Assembly (NCBI GenBank): GCA_964017185.1
Contig: OZ024874.1
Span: 21,374,457-21,438,456, forward strand
Origin: Rugalucina vietnamica
Taxonomy: Eukaryota; Mollusca; Bivalvia; Lucinida; Lucinidae
Reading direction: 5' to 3'
Length of the DNA stretch: 64,000 nt
Both the position numbers and the translations under genes were made by a program. Below, in pieces: positions 1 to 11,823 of the stretch. The first letter of the stretch is position 1, and every line of letters begins with the position of its first letter. The notes below the pieces were generated by a model. The model was not told the DNA's origin, ran no database searches, and saw only the letters and a list, made by a program, of their open reading frames with translations.

Positions 1-55
1 CGCGCAACATGAATATAATTTAACAAGAGAACCGTCTTCGAATGGTCAGTAACTT

Positions 56-81
56 GGGGGGGGGGGGGGGGGGGGGGGGGG
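56..81. repeat. Poly-G run
   Basis: Twenty-six G in a row. Such runs are error-prone in assemblies. The flanking 82-397 sequence shows nothing I can assign. Confidence 0.9.
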
Positions 82-397
82 TAAATAGATTTTACAAAGC
101 TCTAACATGGGTTTCGGCTGAAATCCGACTCCATCAACAAATACAGAGGCTACCGTGAACGTATCCCAGACAAAGCACCTGACAGAACCACGCACGGAAC
201 CCCGGACGGTTCTTTCAAGGTCCACTTTGGAAATAATGAGAACAAACCAAACACAATTACATATAAAGAGGCATTTTAGATACTCTTGAAGCGCCAAAAA
301 ACTCACAATACTCCTACTACATCACACATACGCCATAGCAGGGAAAGCACGTACGAACATGCATTGTTGTGTTTTCCCGAAGAAGCCTTGGTGGCTG

Positions 398-1430
398 CCC
401 TAACCCTAACCCTAGCCATAACCCTAACCCTATCCCTAGCCCTAGCCCTAACCCTAACCTAACCCTAGTCCTTACCCTAACCCTAGCCCTAACCTTAGCC
501 CTAACCCTAACCCAAACCCTAATCCTAGCCCTAACCCTAACATTAATCCTAACCCTAATGCTAGTCCTAACTCTAACCCTAGCCCTAACCCTAGCCCTGG
601 CCCTAGCCCTAGCCCTAGCCCTAGCACTAACCCTAGCCCTCATCCTAACCCTAACCCTATCCCTAGCCCTAACCCTAACCCTAACCCTAACCCTAACCCT
701 AGCCCTAACCCTAACCCTATCACTAGCCCTAAACTTAACCCTTACCCTAACCATAACCAAAACCCTTACCCTAACCCTAATCCTAGCCCCAACCCTAGCA
801 TTAATCCTAATTCTAACGCTAGCCCTAACCCTAACACTAACCTAACCCTAACCCTAACTCTAACCCTAACCCTAACCCTAACCCTAACCCTAACCCTAAC
901 CCTAACCCTAACCCTAACCCTTAACCCTAAACCTAACCCTAACCTAACCTCTAACCTCTAACCCTAACCCTAACCATAACCCTAATCCTAACCCTAATCC
1001 TAACCCTAACCCTTAATCCTAACCCTAAACCTAAACCTAACCCTAACCTACCCTAACCCTAACCCTACTCCTAGCCCAACCCTAGCATTAATCCTAATTC
1101 TAACGCTAGCCCTAACCCTAACACTAACCTAACCCTAACCCTAACTCTAACCCTAACCCTAACCCTTAACCCTAAACCTTACCCTAACCTAACCCTAACC
1201 CTAACCCTAACCCTAATCATAACCCTAATCCTAACCCTAATCCTAACCCTAACCCTTAATCCTAACCCTAAACTTAAACCTAACCCTAACCCTACCCTAA
1301 CCATAACTCTAACCCTAACCCTAACCCTAACCCTACCCTAACCCTAACCCTAACCCTAACCCTAACCTCACTCTAACCCTAACCCTAACCCTAACCCTAG
1401 CCTTAACCCTAACCCTAGCAACCCTAGTCC
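398..1430. repeat. Degenerate telomere-like CCCTAA array
   Basis: About 1 kb of CCCTAA units mixed with CCCTAG, CCCTAAT and CTTAACC variants. C-rich on the plus strand, the orientation of a left chromosome end, but 400 bases of other sequence precede it, so it is either subterminal or interstitial. Part is a higher-order copy: the segment near 797 recurs at 1084 and one near 975 recurs at 1218. Open frames across it are artefacts. Confidence 0.9.
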
Positions 1431-1570
1431 ATAATGGTTTCAGTTGAAGAAAGTCTCTGTTTGAGCGTGTAATTAATTTTCTGAAAATATCTGCCATGTT
1501 TGTGAGTCCGATGCTTTGGAAAACCACTCCTTAGAGTATCACGGCATCGTTAGCCAGGGTTCCAGTCCGG

Positions 1571-1607
1571 TTTCTTTTTTTCTTTTTTTTTTTTTTTTTT
1601 TTTTTTT
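1571..1607. repeat. Poly-T run
   Basis: Thirty-odd T with one C interruption, possibly an old retroposed poly(A) tail on the minus strand, though no body is recognisable. Confidence 0.6.
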
Positions 1608-1719
1608 GTCGTTTCTTGGTCAATACCCTTGTGAGGATCAGTTTCCTCAAAATAGTAGGGGTTTGTGGCTTGTACAAAGTGTTGTCGGACTTCTTTGATA
1701 CATGAATCTGAACACACCA

Positions 1720-3475
1720 TGTGCAAACAGTACACATGGTAATGATTTATACAATATTTGTAGAGCTCCATTCACTGATGCTTCATGCAAGGTTTCAAAA
1801 TCATATGTCTTCTGGTTCTGACGAATAAGATTTATAAAGAATTTTGCTATTTATAGCCATGGCGGCCATCTTGGTCATGTGACCTGAACCATTTATATTA
1901 ACTTATATTCCCCTTTCCTAACGATGCTCCACATAAAGTTTGGCTTTGACTGACCTAGTCTGACGGGTCAGCCGTCAAAATGAATTTTTGATACCTGATT
2001 GTTTATCATTTTGACGTCTGACTTCCTTCCATTGATGAAATCCCAATTACTATAAATATCACTGCAAGCTGTTTTTAGCCACTGATTTTATGGGAATGCC
2101 CTCATCTGATTGGTTGATTTGGTCATGTGATGGGTCAGAGCCAATCAGATGTTGGCAGTTCCCTTCCTGAGATGCAATTTTTGAAGAAGGCATGTCAGCC
2201 ACATTGAAGGGATTTCTTTTACAAAACAACAAAATTTGGATATATTTTAGCTTTTTTCAAATGGAGGTGTGTTTTTTATTTTGTTTTACAGTGTTTTGCA
2301 CCATTTGTTTTGCATAAAAACTTGTTATTCTGTAATAATGGATGTCACCCAAAAGTGGCCGACAGCTTGGCTTTTTGAGAATGTGCTGGAGTCAGACGGC
2401 AAAATGAACCTTAGGTATGATACTTACATTTTGACGGCTGACTAGTCAGACTATGACTGACCAAGCGGTTTCAGAGAAGATGTTTGACTATTATGGTCAT
2501 ATACATGTATATAGCCCCGGGGCAGGGGCAGACAAACCCCGGAGGATGTTTTTTCATAAACATAAATCTTCTGTCCATTTGCATACTCCCAGCAAGTTTC
2601 TCCCCATTTAATTACATTTTACTAACTTTCCCCATTCAAATGCATGGGCAACCTATGTTGTCCTTGCCATAAAGTAGGTCAAGGTCATCTCAAGGACATG
2701 ATTTATATAAACTTTGTAGAGCTCCTCTCCCTGATGCTTCATGCCAAGTTTCAAAATCATATGCCTTCTGGAAAAGAAGATTTTAAAGGTTTTTAGCCAT
2801 GGCGGCCATCATGGTCATGTGACCTTGACCATTCACTATAAACTTTCATTCTCCCTTTCTAAGAATGCTCCACACGAAGTTTGGCTTTAATTGGCCAAGC
2901 GGTATCAGAAAAGAAGATCTTTGAATATTATGGTAATATACATATATAATGCCCCGGGGTGGGGGCAGACTTGCCCCTGGGGTACATTTATTTTTAGAAT
3001 CATAAACATTCAGTCCATTTGCCCATTTTCATAAAACTTTTCCCTTCAAATGACATTTTGACAATTTTCCCCATGTGTGCCCTATGTTGACCTTGCCATA
3101 AGATAGGTCAAGGTCATTCCAGGGCCATGATTTATACAAACTTTGTAGAGCTTCTCCCCCTGATGCTTCATGCTTCATGCCATTCAAAATCATATGCCTT
3201 CTGGTTCTGGAGAAGACGCTTTTTAATGTGTTTGCTATTTATAGCCATGGCGGCATCTTGGTTATGTGACCTTGACTATTTATATAAACTTTCATTCCCC
3301 CATCCCAAGGATACTACATATAAAATTTGGATTTAATTGGTCAAGCGGTTACTGAGAAAATTAAGTTTTACATTTAATTTGTAAATGACCTTTGGACAAG
3401 GTCAAGAAATGACCTTGACCTTTAATACTCACAACACTTCATTAGTTCAACATGTTGTCGTTAACTGGAGGCCCC
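1720..3475 (-). mobile_element. Helitron-like repeat family A, antisense fragment
   Basis: Reverse complement of the family seen at 24313, 37392 and elsewhere: tandem monomers with motifs for CACATGACCAAGATGGCCGC, CTTCTCCAGAACC and CTTGACCTATTTTA. Neither the 5' hairpin nor the 3' CTGG end is present, so the copy is truncated at both ends. Interrupted by the MITE at 1956-2453. Confidence 0.7.
1956..2453. mobile_element. 498-bp MITE with 9-bp target duplication (Mutator-type)
   Basis: Terminal inverted repeats start TAGTCTGAC and continue GTCAGCCGTCAAAATG on both ends. TGACTGACC flanks it on both sides (1947-1955 and 2454-2462). The 9-bp duplication fits the Mutator/MULE superfamily. Nested in a Helitron-like copy whose uninterrupted monomer is visible at 2880. 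Confidence 0.85.
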
Positions 3476-3800
3476 CTGTGAAGGGAGAGTCATCCCCTGT
3501 GCAGGTTAAAGATCCCTACACAGGTTCTATCCTCATGCATATAGGCTACTCATCCTGCAAACACACCGGAGTGTACAATGTGCACCTCCCAAGAATAATC
3601 AGAAGTTGATTGGTGGGAGTAACAAGAAAACGAAAAAAAAAAAAAAAAAAAACGAAAACGAAAACATGGAAAACGACAGGTGAGCTAAAATTCACATGCA
3701 CATTAACTTGTCTCTAAACATTTCGAGGTACTCCTTGTGGGAATGGACCGAAAAGACTCGAGCTATACCGAATCGATGGTAATGGTCTCATGTTTTACCC

Positions 3801-4552
3801 GGCTGAGGCTATCCGCACGACGGTCGTGCCGATAAGCGGCGTTATCCGCACGACGGTCGTGCCGATAAACGGCGTTATCGGCCCGACCGTCGTGCGGATA
3901 GCCAATGCTACAGGTATTGGCTATCGGCACGACGGGAGTATAAGATTTTCGTACAGGCTTACGAATGCATTAAACTTTTAATTTGTCATTAAATAAATAA
4001 ATTATGGTTTTAGCTATATAGAAATACATTCGAAATTAACATTTTTATTGATTATGACTAAGAAAACTAGTTTGATTTGATTTATCCAGCTGATGTAAAC
4101 TGAATCACAGCAGACGGAGAAAATATAATCATTGCAATTATTTTAATTGTGTAGCTGAAATGTTTCCATACTTCATTGTTAAAATCAAAGGCTGTTTATT
4201 CTTTTGGATTACCACATTTTTTTAACTATTTAGGTTACGATAATTGACATAATTTCTTTCTCATTTACGCATACGCATGACTGATTTTTATAGGTAAATT
4301 CACAGGTAAGCCAATTTCAGCAAAATTACAATTTTGTTAATTAAAAAGTAAAAGATTCCTACATGTGTAATATTCTGTTTCAGTTTTGAAGGCAGTGTAA
4401 TATATTTATCAACTTAAAATGTATCCATTTCTAGACATTTTTAACATTTGGGTATCGATTTCCCTGTCGTGCGGATAACGCCGCTTATCCGCACGACGGT
4501 CGTGCCGATAAGCGGTGTTATCGGCACGACCGTCGTGCGGATAGCCAGTGTC
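3801..4552 (+). mobile_element. Foldback MITE, copy 1, 9-bp TSD
   Basis: Ends are multi-unit inverted repeats of GGCTATCCGCACGACGGTCG / GCCGATAAGCGG type, around an AT-rich core. Perfect 9-bp flanks GTTTTACCC at 3792-3800 and 4553-4561. A second copy lies inverted at 35746-36418. Non-autonomous, probably Mutator-like by TSD length. Confidence 0.88.
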
Positions 4553-4561
4553 GTTTTACCC

Positions 4562-5712
4562 AGTTCCGGTGTGAAATGATTTCGCGCGAAATGTCAAATT
4601 CCTTGGTAAGTCATTCCCCCCCCCCCCAGTTTTAACAAAGTTACTAAGGTTTGTATAATTATTTCTGATATAGGTAGCACTGCTATTCTACTGGTATTCC
4701 AGTTTTTGTATTCCAAGATGCGAGTAGATCTGACTGTTCAGGAAGTTTGTAACTATGCCTGACACGCACAAAACCATGGGTCTGGTTTCTCCATTATATT
4801 TGGATGTACATTTGAGTTTAATCACCCATGAGAAAATTAACTGTAACGTTTCTATGTATATATAATGTATGCCGAGCGGCATAGAAACGTTACATAACTA
4901 ACTCAGGCCAGCAGCACAATTCAGACAACCTGAGCCAAAAAGGCCGTGGAGTGAGGAAAGACCATGGATCAAGGATGAGACAGCAACGGAGATTCTATAT
5001 GATCTAACGGTTTGACCAGGAACACCAATCATGTCAATAAAAGAGGAATTCTGTACAAATGGTTGGATAGGCTGACCTATATATGATCATGGCTGTGGAT
5101 TACATTAACAGCTCCTTAATGAACATTATATCTACTTGTATCAATAGCTCTCCCAGATATCAATGGGTGGCATATGGGCCCCCTGTCATTAGGGCTTTAA
5201 GAAATACATGTAGATTGGGAGATTAACTCAGTAAGATTTTACAGCTTCCGTTCAAATCCCATTTGTATTGTTAGTGTATTTATATCTGTAAGCATGTGAT
5301 TTTATTAATTGATCAAATGTTTAAACCAAATAGATGGGCTGCTTAGCTTATAATTGGCTGACTGACCACCTGATTACAGGTTTTAACTTGGTGATTATAT
5401 ATATTTTTGGTCCTATATTTTTAGCCGATTTAGGATGACATGACACCACCATGTTGAGTAGAAGTCCCATAAAATGGAGGCTATGCCCCGGCATGACCAT
5501 AGCTGTTGAATAGGATGTTATTCATGGAAATGCTTCTACTCTGATTTATCTAATTTGTTTACTGTTGATCTTGCCTGTTATGTGTACAGCAGGTTTTATG
5601 TTTATTTGAGGCATTGTTTTGGTTTGAATTGGTAAAATTTTGTTTTACCCCACCATCCCCCAGGCCCATGAGAAAATGTTTTTGATCCACACACAGTCTG
5701 GTGATCTCTATA
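4562..5712. other. Unassigned repeat-poor flank
   Basis: AT-rich sequence with a short poly-C run near 4615 and a small inverted pair around 4846-4895. No coding signal seen. Confidence 0.5.
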
Positions 5713-5950
5713 TGAGTTGCATCATGAGAAAACCGGATTTTTGCCTATGCAAAATCAAAGGTGCAGATCAGATTCGTAGTAACTGCGAAGCTGATCATTG
5801 CCTTTGTTTTCACTGTACAGATAGTACAAATCCTCTTCTTCCTAAATCTGAAATTTCAAGTTTCTAGCCACCTTCTGTAGCTGCACAGGCCGGTTTGAGT
5901 CGGGCCTGGTCGGAAACCCTGAAGACCGGTTTTCTCACGTCGCGCCTCAT
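5713..5950. mobile_element. MITE family C copy
   Basis: Diverged member of the GAGCC...GGCTC family described at 57363: central inverted pair TGCAGATCAG/CTGATCATTGCC, then CTTCTAGCC-type arm and GGAAACC...TTTTCTCAC end. Confidence 0.65.
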
Positions 5951-6162
5951 GTGCTGCATTGAAACAGTTTGTGAAAAGATTTATGGAAACATGACTGGTA
6001 TATGAATGATAAAGATAATTCTAATTGTCTTATCTTATCTCCAGTTAGGGGTCATTCCTGGCAGTTGGCAGCATGTTGCTCTTTGATGTGTGGAATTCAT
6101 TCATTCATAAAGGAGAATCCCTCCTGAGTTACTGGAGGAAGATGGGCTGCACACCAGTAGTT

Positions 6163-6441
6163 CATTACGAAAACTTGTCCATGCAATATATAGAGATTTT
6201 TTTCACCTGTAAAAATAGAAAATTTCATTAGAAAAAAATTGATATTTTTCTGATTTTTGCTCAAAACATAGATTGTGGGTACACGTTAGAACCGCCTCGC
6301 CGAGGCGGTTCTAACGAGTACCCACAATCTATTTTTTTGAGCAAAAATAAGAAAAATAGGTATACCCCTGCAAACCCCAGTTTTACTGTATAAAAGTGGG
6401 GTTTAAGGGGGTATATATTGCACGGACATGTTTTCCTGATG
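6163..6441. mobile_element. MITE family B copy 1
   Basis: Ends CATTACGAAAACTTG and CATGTTTTCCTGATG, imperfect inverted repeats. The centre is a near-perfect palindrome built on GTTAGAACCGCCTCGCCGAG. About 280 bp, no ORF. Six members lie between 6.1 and 11.6 kb. Confidence 0.85.
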
Positions 6442-6916
6442 TATCGCTCCAGTGACACTAAAGTGTGCTAATTGCAGGTAAAATTTTATCAAAGATAAAC
6501 ACTATCAATACTGGACAGATATTGCAGAGCTGTTAAATTATGAGAGTCATTTTTTTTTTAAATTTAAACTGGGACCAGATGTAACTGATTTAGGTCTAAA
6601 AAGTTACCACCTGACCAGTGAAACGAAAGGTGAGGATTAGCTGCATATGATTGTTTTTGTCAATATTTAGCCTGTTAGTAACATCCTTGTCTTAAAATAG
6701 ATTGTAGGCTGGTAAAAGTAGTTACATTGCAGATTGCACAAAGAATTTCTAAGCAGATGCATTTTAAAAGCTTACTAATTGGTGGTTCATAAATCAGAAT
6801 TATTTTCTGTCAATCACTTAAATATGATTTATAGTGTAGCTTTAATGTACCTTAGATTACAAACACCTTTAAAATGTTGAAATGTACCAGAACTCAAGTT
6901 TGCCATATCACAAGAA

Positions 6917-7201
6917 CATTACGAAAACTTGCCCATGCAATATACAGAGATTTATTTTAGCTATAAAAATTGAAAATTTTCATCTGAAAAAAACAAAAAA
7001 AATATTCTTCTTATTTTTGCTCAAAACATAGATTGTGGGTGCACGTTAGAACCGCCTTACCGAGGCGGTTCTAGCGAGTACCCACAATCTATGTTTTGGA
7101 GCAAAAATAAGAAAAATAGGTATACCCCTGCATACCCCAGTTTTGCTATATAAAAGTGGGGTTCAAGGGGGTAAACATCACACGGACACGTTTTCGTGAT
7201 G
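6917..7201. mobile_element. MITE family B copy 2
   Basis: Same ends and central palindrome as 6163-6441, with TATAAAAGTGGGGTT arm conserved. Confidence 0.85.
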
Positions 7202-7285
7202 AAGATCTCGTTTTGCTTGTAAATGCTGATAAGCTGCATGCTAAAATTGGTAGGAATGTCAAGGTTAAAATTACCATTTAGCAAG

Positions 7286-7371
7286 TAATTTATCCTGGTG
7301 TTAAATGTTTTAAAAAATTTAACATTATTTTATGAACAGGATAAATTTTATGCTCAGCTGAGTTGAGCATG
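7286..7371. mobile_element. Fragment of the CTCAGCTGAG MITE
   Basis: Matches the right end of 15080-15283: AGGATAAATTTTATGCTCAG followed by CTGAGTTGAGCATG. Confidence 0.5.
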
Positions 7372-7439
7372 AAAAAGGAGTTTAAATCTGGGGGCCGTAT
7401 GAAGCAGGTTTTCTCATGATGATGTATGGTAGCATCATT

Positions 7440-7607
7440 TGAGCCTTTACATAAGAAAAACGCTTTGGGGTTCCGGCCAGGTCTGACACAAACCAGGCTG
7501 TACAGCTACAGTAAATAGCTAGAAGCTTGTAATTTCAGAGTTAGAAAAAGAGGTATTGTACTATGTATGGAGTGAAAACAAAGGCACTGATCAGCTGTGC
7601 TATCTTC
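7440..7607. mobile_element. MITE family C copy, truncated
   Basis: Runs from TGAGCCTTTACATAAG to the central CTGATCAGCTGTGC and is cut there by family B copy 3, so B inserted into or recombined with C. Confidence 0.7.
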
Positions 7608-7885
7608 CATTAGGAAAACATGCCCATATAATATAAAGCAATTCTTTTGGGTCAAAAATCGATAATTTTCAGAGGAAAAATTTTGATATTTTTCTTATTT
7701 TTGCTCAAAACATAGATTGTGGGTACACGTTAGAACCGCCTCGCCGAGGCGGTTCTAACGTGTACCCACAATCTATGTTTTGGAGCAAAAATAAGAAAAA
7801 TAGGTATACCCCCGCATACCCCAGTTCTGCTATATAAAAGTGGGGTTCAAGGGGGTATACATTACACGGACATGTTTTCCTGATG
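7608..7885. mobile_element. MITE family B copy 3
   Basis: CATTAGGAAAACATGCCC to CATGTTTTCCTGATG, with perfect central palindrome GTACACGTTAGAACCGCCTC. Confidence 0.85.
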
Positions 7886-8028
7886 TCGGCTTTGTTTTTG
7901 TATATGCAGATTGTTGGTTTTCTGGTGCAGCATCTCATTTATCTTCAATAGATTTTAATGCTGCTGTAAATTAGTTGCATTGGAATTTACAGAACTGGGT
8001 ATTATACAGTTAACACAAGACCAACGTG

Positions 8029-8474
8029 ACTGGGAACAACCATTGAATGCAATTGAAATCAATATATTGCGATAGGATGCAAATGCCTGTCTGGAACAAC
8101 ATGCCATGTATCATTCTTTTCCAGGCAGGTATTTACACGTTTTCCACCAGGGCCCAGTTGTTCAAAACTAACTACGTCGTTAGTTAACGTTTCGTTAAAA
8201 TTTCAAACATTAATATTACAAATACACTGTTATTTTTTGTTGAAAAAAATGTGAGAATCCTTTGCACTGCAAAGGATTCTCACATTTTTTCAACAAAAAA
8301 TAACAGTGTATTTGTTACTTTAGCTGATATTTGCTTAACAAATTTATGTATTAACGATATCATTAGGCTAACGATGCTTTGAACAACTGGGTCCAGGTGG
8401 CAAATGAGTAGGGGCTCTACTCATTTGTCTCCCGTTTTCACTTATTGATTCTGTCTGCATTGGTTGTTCCCAGT
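8029..8474. mobile_element. MITE with ACTGGGAACAACCA ends
   Basis: ACTGGGAACAACCA at the left and TGGTTGTTCCCAGT at the right. Contains the second MITE 8150-8394. Confidence 0.65.
8150..8394. mobile_element. Nested MITE with GGGCCCAGTTGTTCAAA ends
   Basis: GGGCCCAGTTGTTCAAA and TTTGAACAACTGGGTCC frame an almost perfect hairpin (8215-8319) built from AACACTG...ATGTGAGAATCCTTTGCA arms. Confidence 0.8.
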
Positions 8475-9116
8475 TGTGGTGGTTATTTCTGGATAAACGG
8501 TGTGGTTAATGAATGATGTTTCATTCAAATTCTTCAAGCTCCACATTTTAAGGGGATAATGCCATGCAGGATTCTTTTTCAATTTTCTTACAAAATTTAA
8601 TTGTAGGTACCGTCAGGCTACTTTTATGACTGTCAAAGAGGGGTCGGGCGATGACTAGATGATGTCTTGATAAAGGAGAACCAATTCCTCAACACTATAA
8701 TGACATGCCATGATCATTTTAAGTACAGTTTATGATCTTATCGAGTCTGGTTCCAAAAAGGCTTTTGCCATTTTCAACGCCTTCCAGGTATGAATTTTAA
8801 ATGTTCAGGGTCATTTTCACAATTATCAAATTCTAGTTGTTGAAAAAAAAAAACAATACAGTGACTGAACTGACTGAAAAAAAAAAAACTCAAAAGGAAA
8901 ACAGGTATTTTATCTTGATCGGTAGTGTGTTTGCTTTGAAAAGAATGGGATGTCCTTGCATCTGGCATATTTGTTTCATGAAGATTTGTTCATGAAATAT
9001 TTCTACACCCATTCTTTCTCTTCTGATGATACAACAGAGCATTAGTCAATTAATGGTGAAAGAAATATGTACTTAGCACTGGTAACCTGCCTGGGGAAGG
9101 TTGGCCAGAGAACAGT

Positions 9117-9394
9117 CATTACGAAAACACGCCCTTGCAATATACAAAAAAAAATTTGGTTGTAAAAATGAAAAATTTCACTGGAAAAATTTTGATATTT
9201 TTCTTATTTTTGCTCAAAACATAGATTGTGGGTACAAGTTAGAACGGCCTCGCCGAGGCGGTTCTAACGAGTACCCACAATCTATGTTTTGGAGCAAAAA
9301 TAAGAAAAATAGGTATACCCCTGCGAACCCCAGTTTTACTATATAAAAGTGGGGTTTAAGGGGGTATTCATTGCAGGGACATGTTTTCCTGATG
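9117..9394. mobile_element. MITE family B copy 4
   Basis: CATTACGAAAACACGCCC to CATGTTTTCCTGATG with the CGAGGCGGTTCTAACGAG centre. Confidence 0.85.
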
Positions 9395-9804
9395 TGGCTT
9401 GGATAACTCACCATCCAAACATGACCTTAGCTGTTGACATAATGAACTAATCTGACCAACTTAACACCCAAGAACCTGAAAATTATATTTTCAAACAACA
9501 AACAATTTTTAAGCTTTGCCTGAATTGAAATCGCAATATTTACTAGTGTGCGGCCTACCAGGTAGCTAGCTCATTTGATAGGCTATTAGTTGCTCATCCA
9601 TGCTCCCATATCTTTTCTACCATGGGTATTTAAATCTATTTAAGATCCATAATTTTCTTTGTGGAGGTCTTGGGGGTTAATTCCATGGGATTTAGTCTGG
9701 CTTTATTTTTTCAAAATTGCTGATTCTTAACAATTTGTTGATATTTATTTATTACAACTTTTGTTAATACATGTGCAATGTAATGGTATACCGTAGTGTG
9801 CAAA

Positions 9805-9812
9805 TATAAAAG
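9805..9812 (+). promoter_or_regulatory. Possible TATA box
   Basis: TATAAAAG, 30 bases before the candidate start ATG. The spacing leaves almost no 5' leader, so it may be coincidental in AT-rich DNA. Confidence 0.2.
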
Positions 9813-9834
9813 TGTGCAATAGTAAACAGTCAAA

Positions 9835-9961
9835 ATGATGTTAAAGGATCTGTGGAAGATATTTATTTGGAATTATATGTTATATATTGTTGTGATTTAT
9901 GGAAAATCTCGAGCTAAAAGGAAACAAAGGGACAATTTAACAACTTCAAGTGCAATCTCAG
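9835..9961 (+). CDS. Candidate exon 1: signal peptide region
   Basis: An ATG-ATG start at 9835 opens a 42-codon reading frame with a hydrophobic stretch (residues about 8-22, IFIWNYMLYIVVIYG) followed by a basic RAKRKQR motif that resembles a furin-type site. It ends in TCA-G before GTTTGT, phase 1, exactly what the next exon at 23543 needs. A TATAAAAG box at 9805-9812 lies only 30 bases upstream of the first ATG, so if it is the promoter, transcription would start at about the ATG and the in-frame ATG at 9877 might be used instead. The donor is weak and the intron would be 13.6 kb. Chosen because it is the only signal-like, phase-compatible open exon I found upstream. Confidence 0.35.
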
Positions 9962-10444
9962 GTTTGTATATAAAAATTAAATATGTTACTAACATGTTGA
10001 AAATTAGTAAATGTTTGCAAGAACTTAATGTTTGATCATATTTACTATTTCATTGCATCAACTTGCTGATAAACAATATAATATAATATAAGCTTCATAG
10101 ACTGCCTGAGCATATATGCATGTACATGTATATCAGAAATAGAAATTTTGCAAAATTATTTTGCAACTGGCAGCCTATCAGACTCAGACTGTTATTTACT
10201 GTGGTAACTTGCTTTTCTTGCTTTTGAAATAGTTAAACGTAATATAAAGAGATAAAGAGACAGTTTTGGCATTGCAAAACATGTACCGGTAGTTTGCTAC
10301 AAAGTCTTGGGTCTTGAGACTGATTAATACTTGGTGAATTACCATGCAGCAGATTGGGCGCAAACAAGGAAGGATGTCGATCTCTGTCTGTGAAGCAAAA
10401 TCAGAGGTCACAATTTGAAAAAGAAACAACAACAACATACAAAC

Positions 10445-10615
10445 ATCATAAATACGTGTCCATGGAAAGTATACACCCTTGAACCCCACTTTTATATATA
10501 TAGTAAAACTGGTGTTTACAGGGGTGTAGCAGTTCCCTGTCCAAAACACAGTTGTAGGTACTCATTAGAACCGCCTTCTTTTTTTGTAAAGATACAAGCT
10601 TTTTCATGATGCACC
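10445..10615. mobile_element. MITE family B copy 5, decayed
   Basis: Keeps TACGTGTCCATGG, AACCCCACTTTTATATATA and TTAGAACCGCC in order but reversed relative to copy 1 and without the full palindrome. Confidence 0.55.
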
Positions 10616-11336
10616 ACTTTTATTGACAGGCCAAATGAGATACTCATTAGAACTCTAAAATATCAGTGCAAAAACTTTTGCCGGCAATTAACACATGGAA
10701 AATATTATAATGCAAATATCAGGCATAAGTTTTTGATATATTTAAGTAACAGAAGAAAAGAAAGGCAGGCTTTATGAAAATATTGGGTTCTTCAGTACAA
10801 AATAATACAAAATATTGTTACTGAGCCATGCTGTATGTAAAAAATTGACTTATTTCATAAAGCAAACAACACAAGCGCTGCTGTGCTGATCCTTTTTCAC
10901 AGCCTGAATAGTAAAATTTCTTAGTCTTTGTTTCACTTTATGTCATCTTACGAGCCTGTAGCTGACTAGGTCTGAGGTTATGTCTTACATGGTGGCCGCG
11001 GACAGGATGACACACAGGTTTTGTGGGGAGGGGATTTAATGCTCAAATAATCCAAAATATTGTATCTCTCTTGAGATTTAAGTATCCAAACTGAGGGTCT
11101 ATAGACAAGAACCACTTGTAACACTAGATAAATATTTGTGAAACAAATAAAGAAATCATTGATGATCAAGGGTTTTATGGATTGATTATGGAGGCGTTTT
11201 GAGAGAGCTTTGAATTTTGACATGTGTTTCATGAAATGATGCTATATGAATTATGCATTAGGGTAGTGAAGAAAGTCATGCAACTAACTGCAATTTTGAT
11301 GGATGCAAATATTTATTTTCAAATAAATTTGTACAT

Positions 11337-11599
11337 CATTACGAAAATACGCCCATGCAATATATAGAGATTTTTTTCAAAAGCAAACATTGAAATTTTT
11401 ATTGGAAAAAAATTGATTTTTTAAATATTTTTACTCAAAATATACATTGTGGGTGCATGTTAGAACCGCCTCAGCAGCGGTTCTAACGAGTACACAATGT
11501 ATGTTTTGGATCAAAAATAACAAAATTAGGTATGCCCCTGCATTAGTCCCAGTGGGGGGTTTAAAGGGGTTTACATTTCACGGACATGTTTTCCTGATG
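11337..11599. mobile_element. MITE family B copy 6
   Basis: CATTACGAAAATACGCCC to CATGTTTTCCTGATG; central palindrome shortened to GAACCGCCTCAGCAGCGG. Confidence 0.8.
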
Positions 11600-11823
11600 T
11601 AGCATTGATTTTAAAATTAAAAGCATTGGTTCAAACCTGCTCAAAGCTAAAAAAATTATTGCCAAAAATATTAAAAATGAAGTTTTCTAGATATTCAGTT
11701 TCTTTCTAAACCACAATTCATCTGTATGATTTGTGAGCCGCTCTTTAAATATTTTATATGCATGTACATGTATCTGATTTATATGTAAATCATATGACCA
11801 AAATTATGATGACCAAAATGGTA

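Noticed and set aside
369-845. Long open frames on both strands across the CCCTAA array
   Set aside because: A six-base period has no stop in several frames by construction; low-complexity artefact.
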